Shown here one piece after another: positions 34,131-42,650 of a DNA stretch of 64,000 nt. Both the position numbers and the translations under genes were made by a program. The notes below the pieces were generated by a model. It did no database searches. It worked only from the letters and a program-made list of their open reading frames with translations, and was not told the origin of the DNA. Position 1 is the first letter of the stretch, and each line of letters starts with the position of its first letter. Origin of the DNA: Methanolapillus ohkumae (GTDB lineage Archaea > Halobacteriota > Methanosarcinia > Methanosarcinales > Methanosarcinaceae); contig NZ_CP131061.1 in NCBI RefSeq assembly GCF_032594355.1, positions 1,364,001 to 1,428,000 on the forward strand. Reading direction: 5' to 3'.

Positions 34131-34943
34131 ATGAAATCATGTCTTATTGATACGATTTTTCTTTCCGATAAGAGAAAAAACTTACTTCTCCTCCTTCTTG
34201 AGGGTCCGCAGACATCGGATGAGATCAAGGATAAGTTAAATGTCAATTGGGGTGCGATGATTCCTCAAATTAAAAAGCTGGAAGAATGGGATTTAATCAC
34301 AAACAAAGACCGTGTCTATTATTTAACAGACATGGGCCGTGCCATTGCGAACAATTCCAAGCGGTTACTCAATATTCTGTGCGTTTACGAACACAATCAC
34401 AAATATTTGGCAACCCACGATTTATCGGGAATTCCACCCCACCTGTTGGACCGCATCGGTGAACTCGGTCCGTGCAAATTGCTTGAATCGGATTTAGCGC
34501 ATGTTTTTGACGCAAATGACGATGTCGTCGACGCGATGATTGACGCGACGTTTTGTGTGACGCCGTCTAACTTTTTCCAGCCGCAATACAACAAAATGTA
34601 CAACACCATGCTTAAAAACGGGTGCGACATCGGCCTGATTTATTCCCAATCCGTTTACGAAAGAATCGTCTCGGAATATGTCTACGATGGAAAAGCCGAA
34701 TTGGACGAAGTCCGGTTCTTGGACTGGAAAAAAGTCAAGTTCTTTGTCATTCCGGACGGTTTGGAAATTACGGAAATTACCGTGACCAACAACATTGTTC
34801 TTTTAGGATTATTTGACAGTGACGGCCGCTTTGACTCACGATATATTCTCAGTACCGGTGAACGTTCCAGAAACTGGGGACTTGAGCTGTACGAATATTT
34901 CAGCCGCAATGCCAAAAGAATCGAGACGGATGTCAAAGATTAA
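34131..34943 (+). CDS. Winged-helix regulator with FilR1/DUF1724 domain, Msr-like
   Basis: This predicted transcription regulator has 270 residues. A winged helix-turn-helix spans about 10-75 (LLEGPQTSDEIKDKLNVNWGAMIPQIKKLEEWDLI), and a FilR1 middle domain (PF08350) covers about 110-250. The same architecture is found in the Msr proteins of Methanosarcina, several of which activate methanol- or methylsulfide-specific methyltransferase genes. No methyltransferase gene is adjacent, so the target is unknown. GGAGG precedes the ATG. The long upstream region suggests complex control. Confidence 0.85.
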   Translation: MKSCLIDTIFLSDKRKNLLLLLLEGPQTSDEIKDKLNVNWGAMIPQIKKLEEWDLITNKDRVYYLTDMGRAIANNSKRLLNILCVYEHNHKYLATHDLSGIPPHLLDRIGELGPCKLLESDLAHVFDANDDVVDAMIDATFCVTPSNFFQPQYNKMYNTMLKNGCDIGLIYSQSVYERIVSEYVYDGKAELDEVRFLDWKKVKFFVIPDGLEITEITVTNNIVLLGLFDSDGRFDSRYILSTGERSRNWGLELYEYFSRNAKRIETDVKD

Positions 34944-34961
34944 AAAAATAAAAAAAATAAC

Positions 34962-34992
34962 GGGTTGTGACAAAATGTCGCAACTCCTTTTT
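34962..34992. terminator. Strong hairpin plus T-tract between the Msr-like gene and cobY
   Basis: GGGTTGTGACA (34962-34972) pairs with TGTCGCAACTC (34976-34986) over 11 positions with two G-T wobbles, around an AAA loop. A T5 run starts at 34988. It lies in a convergent junction and would serve either strand. Confidence 0.6.
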
Positions 34993-35076
34993 GGATCCTT
35001 TTTTTCTAATTTTATTGATTGCTATGTATTTATTGCAGATTTCGCTATTTTTGTTTTATTGCATTTTATTGCAGGA

Positions 35077-35697
35077 TTATTCTTCTCCGCAACTCTCGCC
35101 GGCCATTATTTTTTTGCATTTTTCCAAATCTTCCGCCGTGTTGACATTCATTGCCAGGCGCGGGTCATCAATAATATAATTGTAATCGGGCTGTTCGTTG
35201 TAAATGTCCGACGCGTCTAAAATATTGATTCCGGTCGGGACAATCAGTTTCGTGTTTTTATGAAAAACGGTATCCGGACGAATCCCAATTTTTTTGCACA
35301 GCGCAATCGGAACATAAACAGAGAGAGCCGGCTCATCACATTCGTTGTATTTTTCAATGACTTTGTCGATAATGTCGGATTCGACCAGCGGAATGTCGCA
35401 CATGACAACCATCACCGGTCCCTTGATTTTAGCGTCGATGATGGATGCAATCATGTCTTGGACATAATTGCCTTCCGATGCGAAAATGACAGAAATGTCA
35501 TCATAATTCTGCTCGATTAATTCTTTTGTTTTAGGTGTCGCGCTTGTGACCGATACAAAAATCCGGTCGATTTCCCGAGCGCCTGACAACGCACGGATGA
35601 TGTAGGAAATGAGTGGATTTCCATTTAAATCAATGCATGATTTTTCCACTCGTCCGAGACGCTGGGCAAGACCGCCGGCCATAATTAAAGCATCCAC
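35077..35697 (-). CDS. cobY: Adenosylcobinamide-phosphate guanylyltransferase
   Basis: This archaeal enzyme transfers GMP to adenosylcobinamide phosphate, replacing bacterial CobU. The nucleotidyltransferase-fold N terminus reads VDALIMAGGLAQRLGRVEKSCIDLNG, with the MAGG-x-R-x-G-K-type GTP loop. VMCDIPLVESDIID and a C-terminal DDPRLAMNVNTAEDLEKC complete the match. The start is called at GTG 35697 because GGAGGTGG precedes it. This start overlaps the cobS 3' end by 13 bases. A longer frame to 35742 lacks a ribosome-binding site. Confidence 0.9.
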   Translation of the reverse strand: MDALIMAGGLAQRLGRVEKSCIDLNGNPLISYIIRALSGAREIDRIFVSVTSATPKTKELIEQNYDDISVIFASEGNYVQDMIASIIDAKIKGPVMVVMCDIPLVESDIIDKVIEKYNECDEPALSVYVPIALCKKIGIRPDTVFHKNTKLIVPTGINILDASDIYNEQPDYNYIIDDPRLAMNVNTAEDLEKCKKIMAGESCGEE

Positions 35698-36602
35698 GAC
35701 AGACCACCTCCCAAAATCCAAATCGAAATCGAGATTGTACAAATTGCGGCGGCGCGCCCGATTTCATTGGCAGCGCCGATTCCGTCCCCGTTAAGGCCGG
35801 AAAAATGTTTGTTGCTGGTTCTTAAAATAAAACCGGCAACCAACGTTGTGACGAAAACGGCCAAAATTCCCAAAATCCCTAACAATCCCACTGAAACCAA
35901 CAGTGAAAACACAATTCCGATTGCAAAATTTCGGGAGCTCCCGCCCTTAATGGTCATGGATCCCAGTCCTTCCGAAAAGGATTTTCCAAAAGTTGCGATG
36001 GTCAACATAGATTGTTTTGCCAAAATTTCGGCAACCCACACGGAAAATCCCATGACCAACGCAACCGATACGGCGGAAAATATTTCCAAACCGACATGTG
36101 CCGATAAAGATGAAAGAAGAATCGATAAAAATCCAAACCATAAAAATCCGTTTGCCATGCTGCCCGTCATGCCGATTGCCATCATATTTCCAAAAACATC
36201 TGCCCCGGATTCCAAAGCAAGAAGAGATGCATAAAGGAAAAGAAGAGAGAAGACGGTAAACGCAACGCCGCCGATTCCAAGTGCCATATCTTTAAGCGCT
36301 TTTCGTTTCTTTTCGAGAGAACCGTGAGCTGTCATTCCATCACCCATATCAGCAATTCCATCTAAATGATTAAACCACGTGAGTCCGTAAATCGCAAACA
36401 TGATGAAAAGAATGGTCACCGGAGACGGCAAAAATAATTCAAAAATAAAAGCGCCCAGTCCGATTAGAATTCCCAAAAGCGCGCCGACGACCGGATACAA
36501 ATAAAGACGGTTCATCAACTCCTCAATGCCCTCCATCGTGATTCCGACCGGAAGGACGGACAAGAATCCAAAACCGGCTTTAAGCGCCGACCAAAGTGTC
36601 AT
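35685..36602 (-). CDS. cobS: Cobalamin synthase (adenosylcobinamide-GDP ribazoletransferase)
   Basis: This integral membrane enzyme joins adenosylcobinamide-GDP with alpha-ribazole (phosphate). The 305 residues have about seven hydrophobic segments and the family motif TWFNHLDGIADMGDGMTAHGSLEKKRKALKD with its conserved Asp residues. The C-terminal HFSGLNGDGIGAANEIGRAA matches the GD-x-GA-NE signature. Its start overlaps the cobZ stop by 4 bases. Confidence 0.95.
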   Translation of the reverse strand: MTLWSALKAGFGFLSVLPVGITMEGIEELMNRLYLYPVVGALLGILIGLGAFIFELFLPSPVTILFIMFAIYGLTWFNHLDGIADMGDGMTAHGSLEKKRKALKDMALGIGGVAFTVFSLLFLYASLLALESGADVFGNMMAIGMTGSMANGFLWFGFLSILLSSLSAHVGLEIFSAVSVALVMGFSVWVAEILAKQSMLTIATFGKSFSEGLGSMTIKGGSSRNFAIGIVFSLLVSVGLLGILGILAVFVTTLVAGFILRTSNKHFSGLNGDGIGAANEIGRAAAICTISISIWILGGGLSWML

Positions 36603-37270
36603 TTTTTCGCCCCCGGTTTTTGAGATGAAGCCGGAGCGGATTGGGTTAAAGACAATTTCTTTTCAGCCGATTTCTTTCCAACCGGTTTTTTTTCAGCTGA
36701 TTTCTTTCCAACCGATTTTTTTTCAGCCGATTTCTTTTCGTTTTCAAATTCAAACATGGCACGGGAATACATGTTGGCCGACACCCCTCCCAAGAGGCCG
36801 CCGATAACGTCGTCCATAAACGGGCCGAGTGTTTTTAAAATGCCGGGCTTATTTTTGTCAAACCGGACGAATTCAAACCGGCCTTTGCTTCCGGCAATAT
36901 AATCGGCAACGGCATCTCCTAAAATTTCGTCGGCGATAATAAACGACAAATCTTTTTCAAAAGATTCGCGGCTAACACCGGGAAGTTCCCCGGCCTCTCC
37001 TTCTTGTTCCAGCAAAACGCCCGCGTAAATCAACATTTGAAGATTTGGGTCTCCAATCGCGAAATAAAATTCCCGCTCAAAAACAGCTTTGGCTTTGTCC
37101 GTCGTTTCAATTCCCGGATGCGGCACATAAAATTCCATCGCCGTGTCCAGCAAATCCACATAACGGATTCCTCGCTTTTCAAGAATCTGCAGAATAGTTT
37201 TCGACGACTCCGTCTCAATTGCAGCGGGTTGATTCTTTTTAAACCCGTCGTCAATGTTGGATCGTTTCAT
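36599..37270 (-). CDS. cobZ: Alpha-ribazole phosphatase (CobZ, PgpA-like) with Lys-rich tail
   Basis: This PgpA-fold phosphatase was shown in Methanosarcina mazei to dephosphorylate alpha-ribazole-5'-phosphate, replacing bacterial CobC. The first ~170 residues cover the conserved domain: RGIRYVDLLDTAMEFYVPHPGIE, IADEILGDAVADYIAG and GPFMDDVIGGLLGGVSANMYSRAMF with conserved Asp pairs. The C-terminal ~45 residues are a repeat of KKSAEKK and KKSVGKK units, made by tandem DNA repeats at 36655-36745. The ATG at 37270 has AAGGTGG upstream. It sits between cbiB and cobS in the cobamide operon. Confidence 0.88.
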   Translation of the reverse strand: MKRSNIDDGFKKNQPAAIETESSKTILQILEKRGIRYVDLLDTAMEFYVPHPGIETTDKAKAVFEREFYFAIGDPNLQMLIYAGVLLEQEGEAGELPGVSRESFEKDLSFIIADEILGDAVADYIAGSKGRFEFVRFDKNKPGILKTLGPFMDDVIGGLLGGVSANMYSRAMFEFENEKKSAEKKSVGKKSAEKKPVGKKSAEKKLSLTQSAPASSQKPGAKK

Positions 37271-37353
37271 CTTGTCCACCTTTTTTACAAAAATCATAAA
37301 ATAAATCAATAAATAAAATTAAATAAATCAATAAAATAAATAAAAAACAATAC

Positions 37354-38349
37354 TTAGAGCAATAATCCATACAAGAGATAAATCATATAAATAATCACGC
37401 AACAAACCACTCCGGAGAAGAGGGAAGTGACCAGAATCAAAACGGAGGCCCGGTCAATGTCTCGAATCACCGGTTCTCGATATTGTTTTCCAATCACATA
37501 CATGTTCGGCTTTTCAAACCGGACATGCAAAGACCCGGAAGCCGCCGACATCGGCCATCCGGAATTCGGAGACGGCGTTACTTTGTGGTCCGAGACCGCC
37601 AGTGAAAACCCGTCTTTTGCATACATTTTTTCCATATCTTGTCCAACCGCGAAATTGGACAAAACGGATCCGGCCGCAATAAAAAGCGGGGACAAACGGG
37701 CGGGAATCCAGTTGAGAACATCATCAAAGCGGGCGGAAAACCAGCCGACATGAATGTATTTTTCGGTTTTGTAGCCGACCATGGAGTCTAGCGTACTTGT
37801 TGCCTTAAAAACGTAGGCGGCAACCAATCCGAAAGGCCCGAAAAATGTGAAAAACAAAAGCGGTGATAAAATGGCGTCCACAAAGTTTTCCGAAACGGAT
37901 TCCAGTATTGCCGACATGATTTGGCTTTTGGTTAGATGGGATGTATCGCGACCGACATAGGTTTTAAGTTCGTCGCGGACAACGTCCAAATCTTCCAGTT
38001 TTAATTTTTCTTTCATTTCCTTTGCCGGCGACACCATGCACTTAATGGCAAATGTCGCTTTTAAAAACCAAGCTTGGATGATGACACTCACAAAAAACGG
38101 CATAAAGTCCAAATGGGAAAACCACACGACAACAAAAGCGACTGTTCCCGAAAAAATCATTGTGGAAAGTCCCAAAAGAATACCGTACAATTTTTGATGG
38201 TTTTTAGGGATTCTGCTTTTGAAAAACTGAATCACTTTTCCAATCCAAACCACCGGATGGATTTTTTCAGGCGGCTCGCCGAGAACCAAATCAATGAGCA
38301 CCGCCAGCAACAAAATACAAATTAATTCTTCAAACGAATAGGAAAACAT
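37354..38349 (-). CDS. cbiB: Adenosylcobinamide-phosphate synthase (CbiB)
   Basis: This integral membrane enzyme attaches (R)-1-aminopropan-2-ol phosphate, the CobD product, to adenosylcobyric acid. The N terminus reads LLAVLIDLVLGEPPEKIHPVVWIGK, a family signature. ARDVDSHLTKSQ-like YVGRDTSHLTKSQIMSAILESVSENFVDAILSPLLFF and NSGWPMSAASGSLHVRFEK are also diagnostic. ATG 38349 is chosen because it puts the signature about 15 residues in. A TTG at 38463 would add 38 residues without family support. Confidence 0.92.
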   Translation of the reverse strand: MFSYSFEELICILLLAVLIDLVLGEPPEKIHPVVWIGKVIQFFKSRIPKNHQKLYGILLGLSTMIFSGTVAFVVVWFSHLDFMPFFVSVIIQAWFLKATFAIKCMVSPAKEMKEKLKLEDLDVVRDELKTYVGRDTSHLTKSQIMSAILESVSENFVDAILSPLLFFTFFGPFGLVAAYVFKATSTLDSMVGYKTEKYIHVGWFSARFDDVLNWIPARLSPLFIAAGSVLSNFAVGQDMEKMYAKDGFSLAVSDHKVTPSPNSGWPMSAASGSLHVRFEKPNMYVIGKQYREPVIRDIDRASVLILVTSLFSGVVCCVIIYMIYLLYGLLL

Positions 38350-38508
38350 GCCGGAAAAAAGGGCGGAAATTTCCGAAAATGCTGCCGAAATTGAATCTGA
38401 AAATATAACGAATTCCCCTGTCCATTCATATTTACGATAATAAACCAATAACGAAAATTGCAATATAATTATGAATAAAAATTATGAATAATTTAAAAGC
38501 CGGAGATG

Positions 38509-38662
38509 TGTATTTTTTTTCCGGTTATGTTTTAGACATTCTCATCCTGTATTTTTTTTCCGATTATGTTTTAGACATTCCCATCCTGTATTTTTTTCCG
38601 ATTATGTTTTAGACATTCCCATCCTGTATTTTTTTCCGGTTATGTTTTAGACATTCCCATCC
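38509..38662. repeat. 38-39-base tandem repeat, 4 copies, between cobD and cbiB
   Basis: Units begin at 38509, 38548, 38587 and 38625. Each has TGTA, a T7-8 run, CCGRTTATGTTTTAGACATT and CYCATCC. On the transcribed strand each unit carries an ATG and a near TAA (six-codon frame). The array runs up to the cobD stop codon at 38662-38664. No unique spacers are present. Confidence 0.85.
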
Positions 38663-40233
38663 TATATTTTTCCGTCTTTTATTTTCCGGCAATAAGAAAG
38701 AACAGAATCGTCATCTTTTTCTTCCAGAATCGGAAGGATGATTTCCTGCCATTCTTTTTGGAGCAATTTGTCCGTCTCTTCGTCTTCCATCAGCCCGTCC
38801 AATAATTTTTCCACCACCGATGTGATATGCGGGATGTAGCAGTCGGTACAGCTCCATATTTTTGCGTTGCGTTTGGAACTGTGAACGTATGTTCCGCCGG
38901 TCCGCTCGTCTTTGCACGGATAAAACGGGCAGTAGCAAAAGGTGCAATCTTGTCCTTCAAAGTGGCACGGGTAGTATTCACACGTTTCTCGCTCATTTTT
39001 CCGCCCTCCCGTCCGTTCACCGGTTTTGTGCGTTTTGAGCGTGTTTTGAAGTTCATTTTCGGCAAACTCTTTGGCCCATTCATCAAAAACTTTGGACACC
39101 GTTTGAATGAACCGAATGTTTTCTTCCCGGGTCCGGACAGCGATTCGGATAAAATCGGTGCCCAGTCCTTTAAATGAAATACAATCCCGAATGAGAATAC
39201 CGTGGCGGGCAAACCGTTCGACCATTTCCGAAGAAGTGAGCGTCCTTTTTCGGATATCGATGAGCAGGAAATTGGTTGTGGCAACGCCGGGCTCAAATCC
39301 CCAAACTTTGGACAACTCTTCTTTGAGATAATTGGCTTCCGTCAAAATCATTTTTCGGGATTTCGTTAAGTATTCGGAATGAACGCCGCCTTTCATGGAC
39401 AAGAATGCGGCGCCGGTTTTTTCTTGAAGCGGACTCAAATTCCAAGATAATCGCGCCCGGTTGAGCGCGTCTGCGACGTTTTTGGACGCGACGCCAAACC
39501 CGAGCCGGATGCCCGGAAGCGCGAAACATTTGGTCAGCGACCGCATGACAAAAACAAAATTGTTTTCGGCCGCGATGTCGGCCAAACTTTGGTCCGGGTC
39601 GGATAATTCAATAAAAGCTTCGTCCATGAAAAGAACGGTTTGCGCCCGCGCGCATTTTTCCGCCAATCGGAGCAGATCTTCCCGTTTTCGAAGAACAGCG
39701 GTCGGGTTGTTCGGATTGCAAATGAAAATAATTTTCGCTTCCCGGAGTTGTTCTTCCGTGAGTGTATACACGGATTCCGTCGGCACATAAATAATTTCCG
39801 CATTTTGGAGGCGGCATTGAATTTCGTATTCCCCAAAAGTCGGGTAGGGGATAATGACTTTGTCGCCGTCATTTAAGACACATTGGCAAAACAGACGGAT
39901 GATTTCGGTGGACCCGTTTCCCGGAATTATGTTGTCGGCGGCAACATTTTTTTGATTTAAAAATGAAGCGGCGGCGCACCTGAATTCCAAGTAGCGGTTG
40001 TCCGGATAGTTGACAGACTCTTGCAAAGCTTCCGCTGCCAGTTGGGCGTAATCAGAAAGACCGGCTTGCCGTTCAAACGGCGTCCCGTACGGGTTGAGGT
40101 TAGCGGAAAAATCCAAAATATCACGTTCCGGAATGTTGTATTTTTCCGAACTTTCTTTGATGAGCCCGCCATGGAGACAGCCCTTTAAATTCTGAATATT
40201 TTCTTTGAGCGGGTTGGATGCTTTTTGCGTCAC
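38662..40233 (-). CDS. cobD: CobD: threonine-phosphate decarboxylase with C-terminal cysteine-rich domain
   Basis: This PLP enzyme makes (R)-1-aminopropan-2-ol phosphate for the cobamide lower-ligand linker. Residues 1-390 are a class I aminotransferase fold, with FSANLNPYG at 42-50, CNPNNPT at 172-178, DEAF at 204-207 and the PLP lysine Lys235 in SLTKCFALPGIR. From about 415 a Cys-rich small domain has Cys418, 423, 430, 433, 435, 440, 462 and 465. M. mazei CobD has the same extension and was reported to be a bifunctional threonine kinase/decarboxylase that needs metal centres. The same activity is inferred here. It is first in the operon. Confidence 0.92.
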   Translation of the reverse strand: MTQKASNPLKENIQNLKGCLHGGLIKESSEKYNIPERDILDFSANLNPYGTPFERQAGLSDYAQLAAEALQESVNYPDNRYLEFRCAAASFLNQKNVAADNIIPGNGSTEIIRLFCQCVLNDGDKVIIPYPTFGEYEIQCRLQNAEIIYVPTESVYTLTEEQLREAKIIFICNPNNPTAVLRKREDLLRLAEKCARAQTVLFMDEAFIELSDPDQSLADIAAENNFVFVMRSLTKCFALPGIRLGFGVASKNVADALNRARLSWNLSPLQEKTGAAFLSMKGGVHSEYLTKSRKMILTEANYLKEELSKVWGFEPGVATTNFLLIDIRKRTLTSSEMVERFARHGILIRDCISFKGLGTDFIRIAVRTREENIRFIQTVSKVFDEWAKEFAENELQNTLKTHKTGERTGGRKNERETCEYYPCHFEGQDCTFCYCPFYPCKDERTGGTYVHSSKRNAKIWSCTDCYIPHITSVVEKLLDGLMEDEETDKLLQKEWQEIILPILEEKDDDSVLSYCRKIKDGKI

Positions 40234-40852
40234 GGATTATCCCCGAAATATAGCGTTTAAACCTATATTAATCTGTTCGTGTTTGGTTGATTTTCTGTTC
40301 ATTTTAATTGTTTTATTAATAGCCGCCATTGAAAATATTTGTTTTTTTAGTCCATTCTACTTTACATTTCGTTTTGGAAAAGGATAATAGATATTTTGAA
40401 TAAATATTTCAATTCATATCTGAAAAGATAACAATAGAGATTTTATTTTTTTGAGCGACATGCATGCTCATCGTGGCAGCTAATTTTAAAAGATTTTACA
40501 AAAAAATTCGGGTGAGTTTTTTGCAATCTTCTTTCAATTTCAATTTCACTTTTTTTCCAAGCAACCCCATCCGATTCAAGCAGATGCGGGAACGTATCTG
40601 ATTGAATCGGATTTTAATTATAAATAGATATTTTGTAGGAAAATGCAGCAGCAAAACAGTAAACAACCGCAGCAACTGCAAAACAGTATATACAGCAGAT
40701 AAAAAATGAAACTAAACTTTCGGCGACCGGAGGGAGCATTTGCGAAGCGATTTAGAAAAAGATTGTCCCCCCGCCATTGAAAAATTCGCAACCGAAGGGA
40801 GCGAATTTTTGATTGTAAACCTTTTTATTGTTCCTCCACTCTTTTTAGATTC
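40234..40852. other. Divergent spacer between cobD and the phosphatase gene
   Basis: This 619-base spacer has no supported gene. A plus-strand TATA candidate, AGTATATAC (40685-40693), would start a transcript near 40715. The last ~130 bases are GC-richer and contain two inverted repeats (listed separately). Near 40452-40470 GAGCGACATGCATGCTC forms a small hairpin. Confidence 0.55.
40722..40810 (+). promoter_or_regulatory. Inverted repeats in the leader of the phosphoglycolate phosphatase gene
   Basis: GGCG (40722-40725) can pair with CGCC (40772-40775), with further partial pairing of the adjacent GGGA and TCCC. AAAAATTCGC (40780-40789) pairs perfectly with GCGAATTTTT (40801-40810) around an 11-base loop. 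The second ends 42 bases before the start codon. A similar long stem with a GAAGCGAAGCG loop occurs at 48130-48162. Function is unknown. Confidence 0.4.
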
Positions 40853-41617
40853 ATGTCCGAAATTTCCAAAGAGTATTCTGAATTGGTCACCCGTCTTTTG
40901 CCGCACCGGGAAAACCCGTTTTTGGCAATTATTTCGGATATAGACGGCACTTTAACGGAAGATGACCGTAGCCTTTCTCCGCCGGCCTTTCAGGCCGTTT
41001 TGGATTACGCCAAAAAAATACCCATTATTCTGGCATCGGGAAACACACTTTGTTTTACCCGGACCGTGTCCAAAGTTCTTCGGACCAACGCGCCGGTCAT
41101 TGCCGAAAACGGCGGAATCGTTTTGCCGGAATACGATGGGACTCCGATCGTCAACGATTCTTTTTTGCCGGAAATGAATCAGGCAATTATGGTTTTAAAG
41201 GAGCATTTCGAATTTGAGATTTTTGACTCTTACGATCGAAAGACCGACATCGCTTTTTCAAAAACGCTGGATGTGGAAAAAGCCAGGAACCTCATTTCCG
41301 GTTCCGGTTTTTCTGAAATATCCATTGTGGATGCCAAGTACGCCATTCATTTGGTCGGAAAAAAAGTCAACAAGGGAACCGCACTTTCCCAAGTCGCGGA
41401 AATTCTCGGGATTTCCCCAAAAAACTTTGTCGCAATTGGTGATTCCGCCAACGATATTGAAATGTTTCATGAAGCCGGATTATCTTTTGCGGTCGGAAAC
41501 GCGCCGGATTTTGTCAAAAAAGAGGCCGACATCGTTTTAGAGGAAAAGTTCGGCGCAGGCTTTGCACAAGCACTTTTGTCTTTGGACAAAGCCGGCGCGC
41601 TAAAATTAAAAAAATAA
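40853..41617 (+). CDS. Archaeal-type phosphoglycolate phosphatase (HAD superfamily)
   Basis: This 254-residue Cof-type HAD phosphatase has ISDIDGTLTEDDR with the nucleophile Asp, LASGNTLCFTRT, the Lys in KVNKGTAL and the metal-binding IGDSANDIEMF. Length and motifs match archaeal phosphoglycolate phosphatase (as studied in Thermoplasma). HAD members often have broad substrate range, so the exact substrate is inferred. The ATG at 40853 lacks a strong Shine-Dalgarno. Confidence 0.88.
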   Translation: MSEISKEYSELVTRLLPHRENPFLAIISDIDGTLTEDDRSLSPPAFQAVLDYAKKIPIILASGNTLCFTRTVSKVLRTNAPVIAENGGIVLPEYDGTPIVNDSFLPEMNQAIMVLKEHFEFEIFDSYDRKTDIAFSKTLDVEKARNLISGSGFSEISIVDAKYAIHLVGKKVNKGTALSQVAEILGISPKNFVAIGDSANDIEMFHEAGLSFAVGNAPDFVKKEADIVLEEKFGAGFAQALLSLDKAGALKLKK

Positions 41618-41725
41618 CCGATTTTTACGTTCATTTTTTGTTTTTTTGTTTTTTTGTTTTTTCGTTTATTTTTTTTTGTTTTTCATTTATTGTTTTTTCG
41701 CTTGATTGTTTGATTTTTACTCTTT

Positions 41726-42394
41726 TTAGAACGTGGTCATCATCATGCCGACCGGAATCATGAACATGAAAAAGGCCAAAACGACAATAGCTGCGACAAG
41801 GATGGGGAACAAAATAAAGACCAAAACTTCCCATAACTTTGCTTCCGCAAACGGAATTTCGCCTTTGTTCATCTTTTCAGCTTGCGTGTAGGCGTCATAA
41901 AGACCGTAAATCTGAATGGCAAGACCCGGGAAAATTAAGAAACAATATCCGATGGGAACCGCAATGGCAAATGCCATTCCGCGCCAGAATTGTCCGTTGT
42001 AAACCTGACCAAGACCGGGCCAGAAGAAAGACAAAATCAAGGACAAGAACGGAATTTTCTCGCCGGCAGGTTTTTGGTTTTGATTTTGACCTTTGTTTTG
42101 ATTTTTGTTTTGCGAAGATGTATTTGAACCGGTGGTACTTTCCGTATTTTTGCTTTCGGATTGGGTATCGGATGAGCCGGATGAAACGGACGATCCGGAC
42201 GTTTGGGGTTCATAGACGAGTTCCGCGTCCGCTGCCGGCGGGGCGGTCGTTGATGCGGCCGGTTCATCAGATTTCGGCGGCTGCGGCGGAACGCCGTAAG
42301 GTGTTTTTTTGAGCGGGATTCCGCAATTTGTACAGATGACAGCATCGGATTTTTCAATTTTGTTGCCGCAATTCGGACAGTAATTATAAGTCAT
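41726..42394 (-). CDS. Zinc-ribbon membrane protein with Ser/Asn/Gln-rich linker
   Basis: About 222 residues. The N-terminal zinc ribbon has two CxxC knuckles (YCPNCGNKIEKSD and ICTNCGIPL). A long Pro/Ser/Thr/Asn/Gln-rich linker spans about 30-110. A TM2-like membrane domain follows: LSLILSFFWPGLGQVYNGQFWRG, a second hydrophobic hairpin with YGLYDAYTQAEKMNKGE, and a further membrane segment near the C terminus. Such zinc-ribbon plus TM2-like proteins are frequent in archaea, and function is unknown. AGGAGA precedes the ATG at 42394. Confidence 0.8.
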   Translation of the reverse strand: MTYNYCPNCGNKIEKSDAVICTNCGIPLKKTPYGVPPQPPKSDEPAASTTAPPAADAELVYEPQTSGSSVSSGSSDTQSESKNTESTTGSNTSSQNKNQNKGQNQNQKPAGEKIPFLSLILSFFWPGLGQVYNGQFWRGMAFAIAVPIGYCFLIFPGLAIQIYGLYDAYTQAEKMNKGEIPFAEAKLWEVLVFILFPILVAAIVVLAFFMFMIPVGMMMTTF

Positions 42395-42650
42395 AATATC
42401 TCCTGTTTCACTTTTTAAATAATTCATTCTTATGTCGATAAAATTGGATAATTTTGATATGTTTTTTGTTTCCTTTGTTTTTTGTTTGTTTCGTTTTTTT
42501 ATTTGTTTCGTTTTTTTATTTGTTTCATTCTTTTATTTGTTTCGTTTTTTTCATGAACCCGTTTTCATTCATTTTAAATCAGCGGAGAGTCATTTAATAT
42601 ATGTACAGCCTTTTGAATATAAATTTAATTATGATGAAAATTGGTGATAA

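Noticed and set aside
40712..40906. Minus-strand frame of 64 codons in the spacer before the phosphatase
   Set aside because: It overlaps the phosphatase start on the opposite strand and has no recognisable motif or ribosome-binding site.
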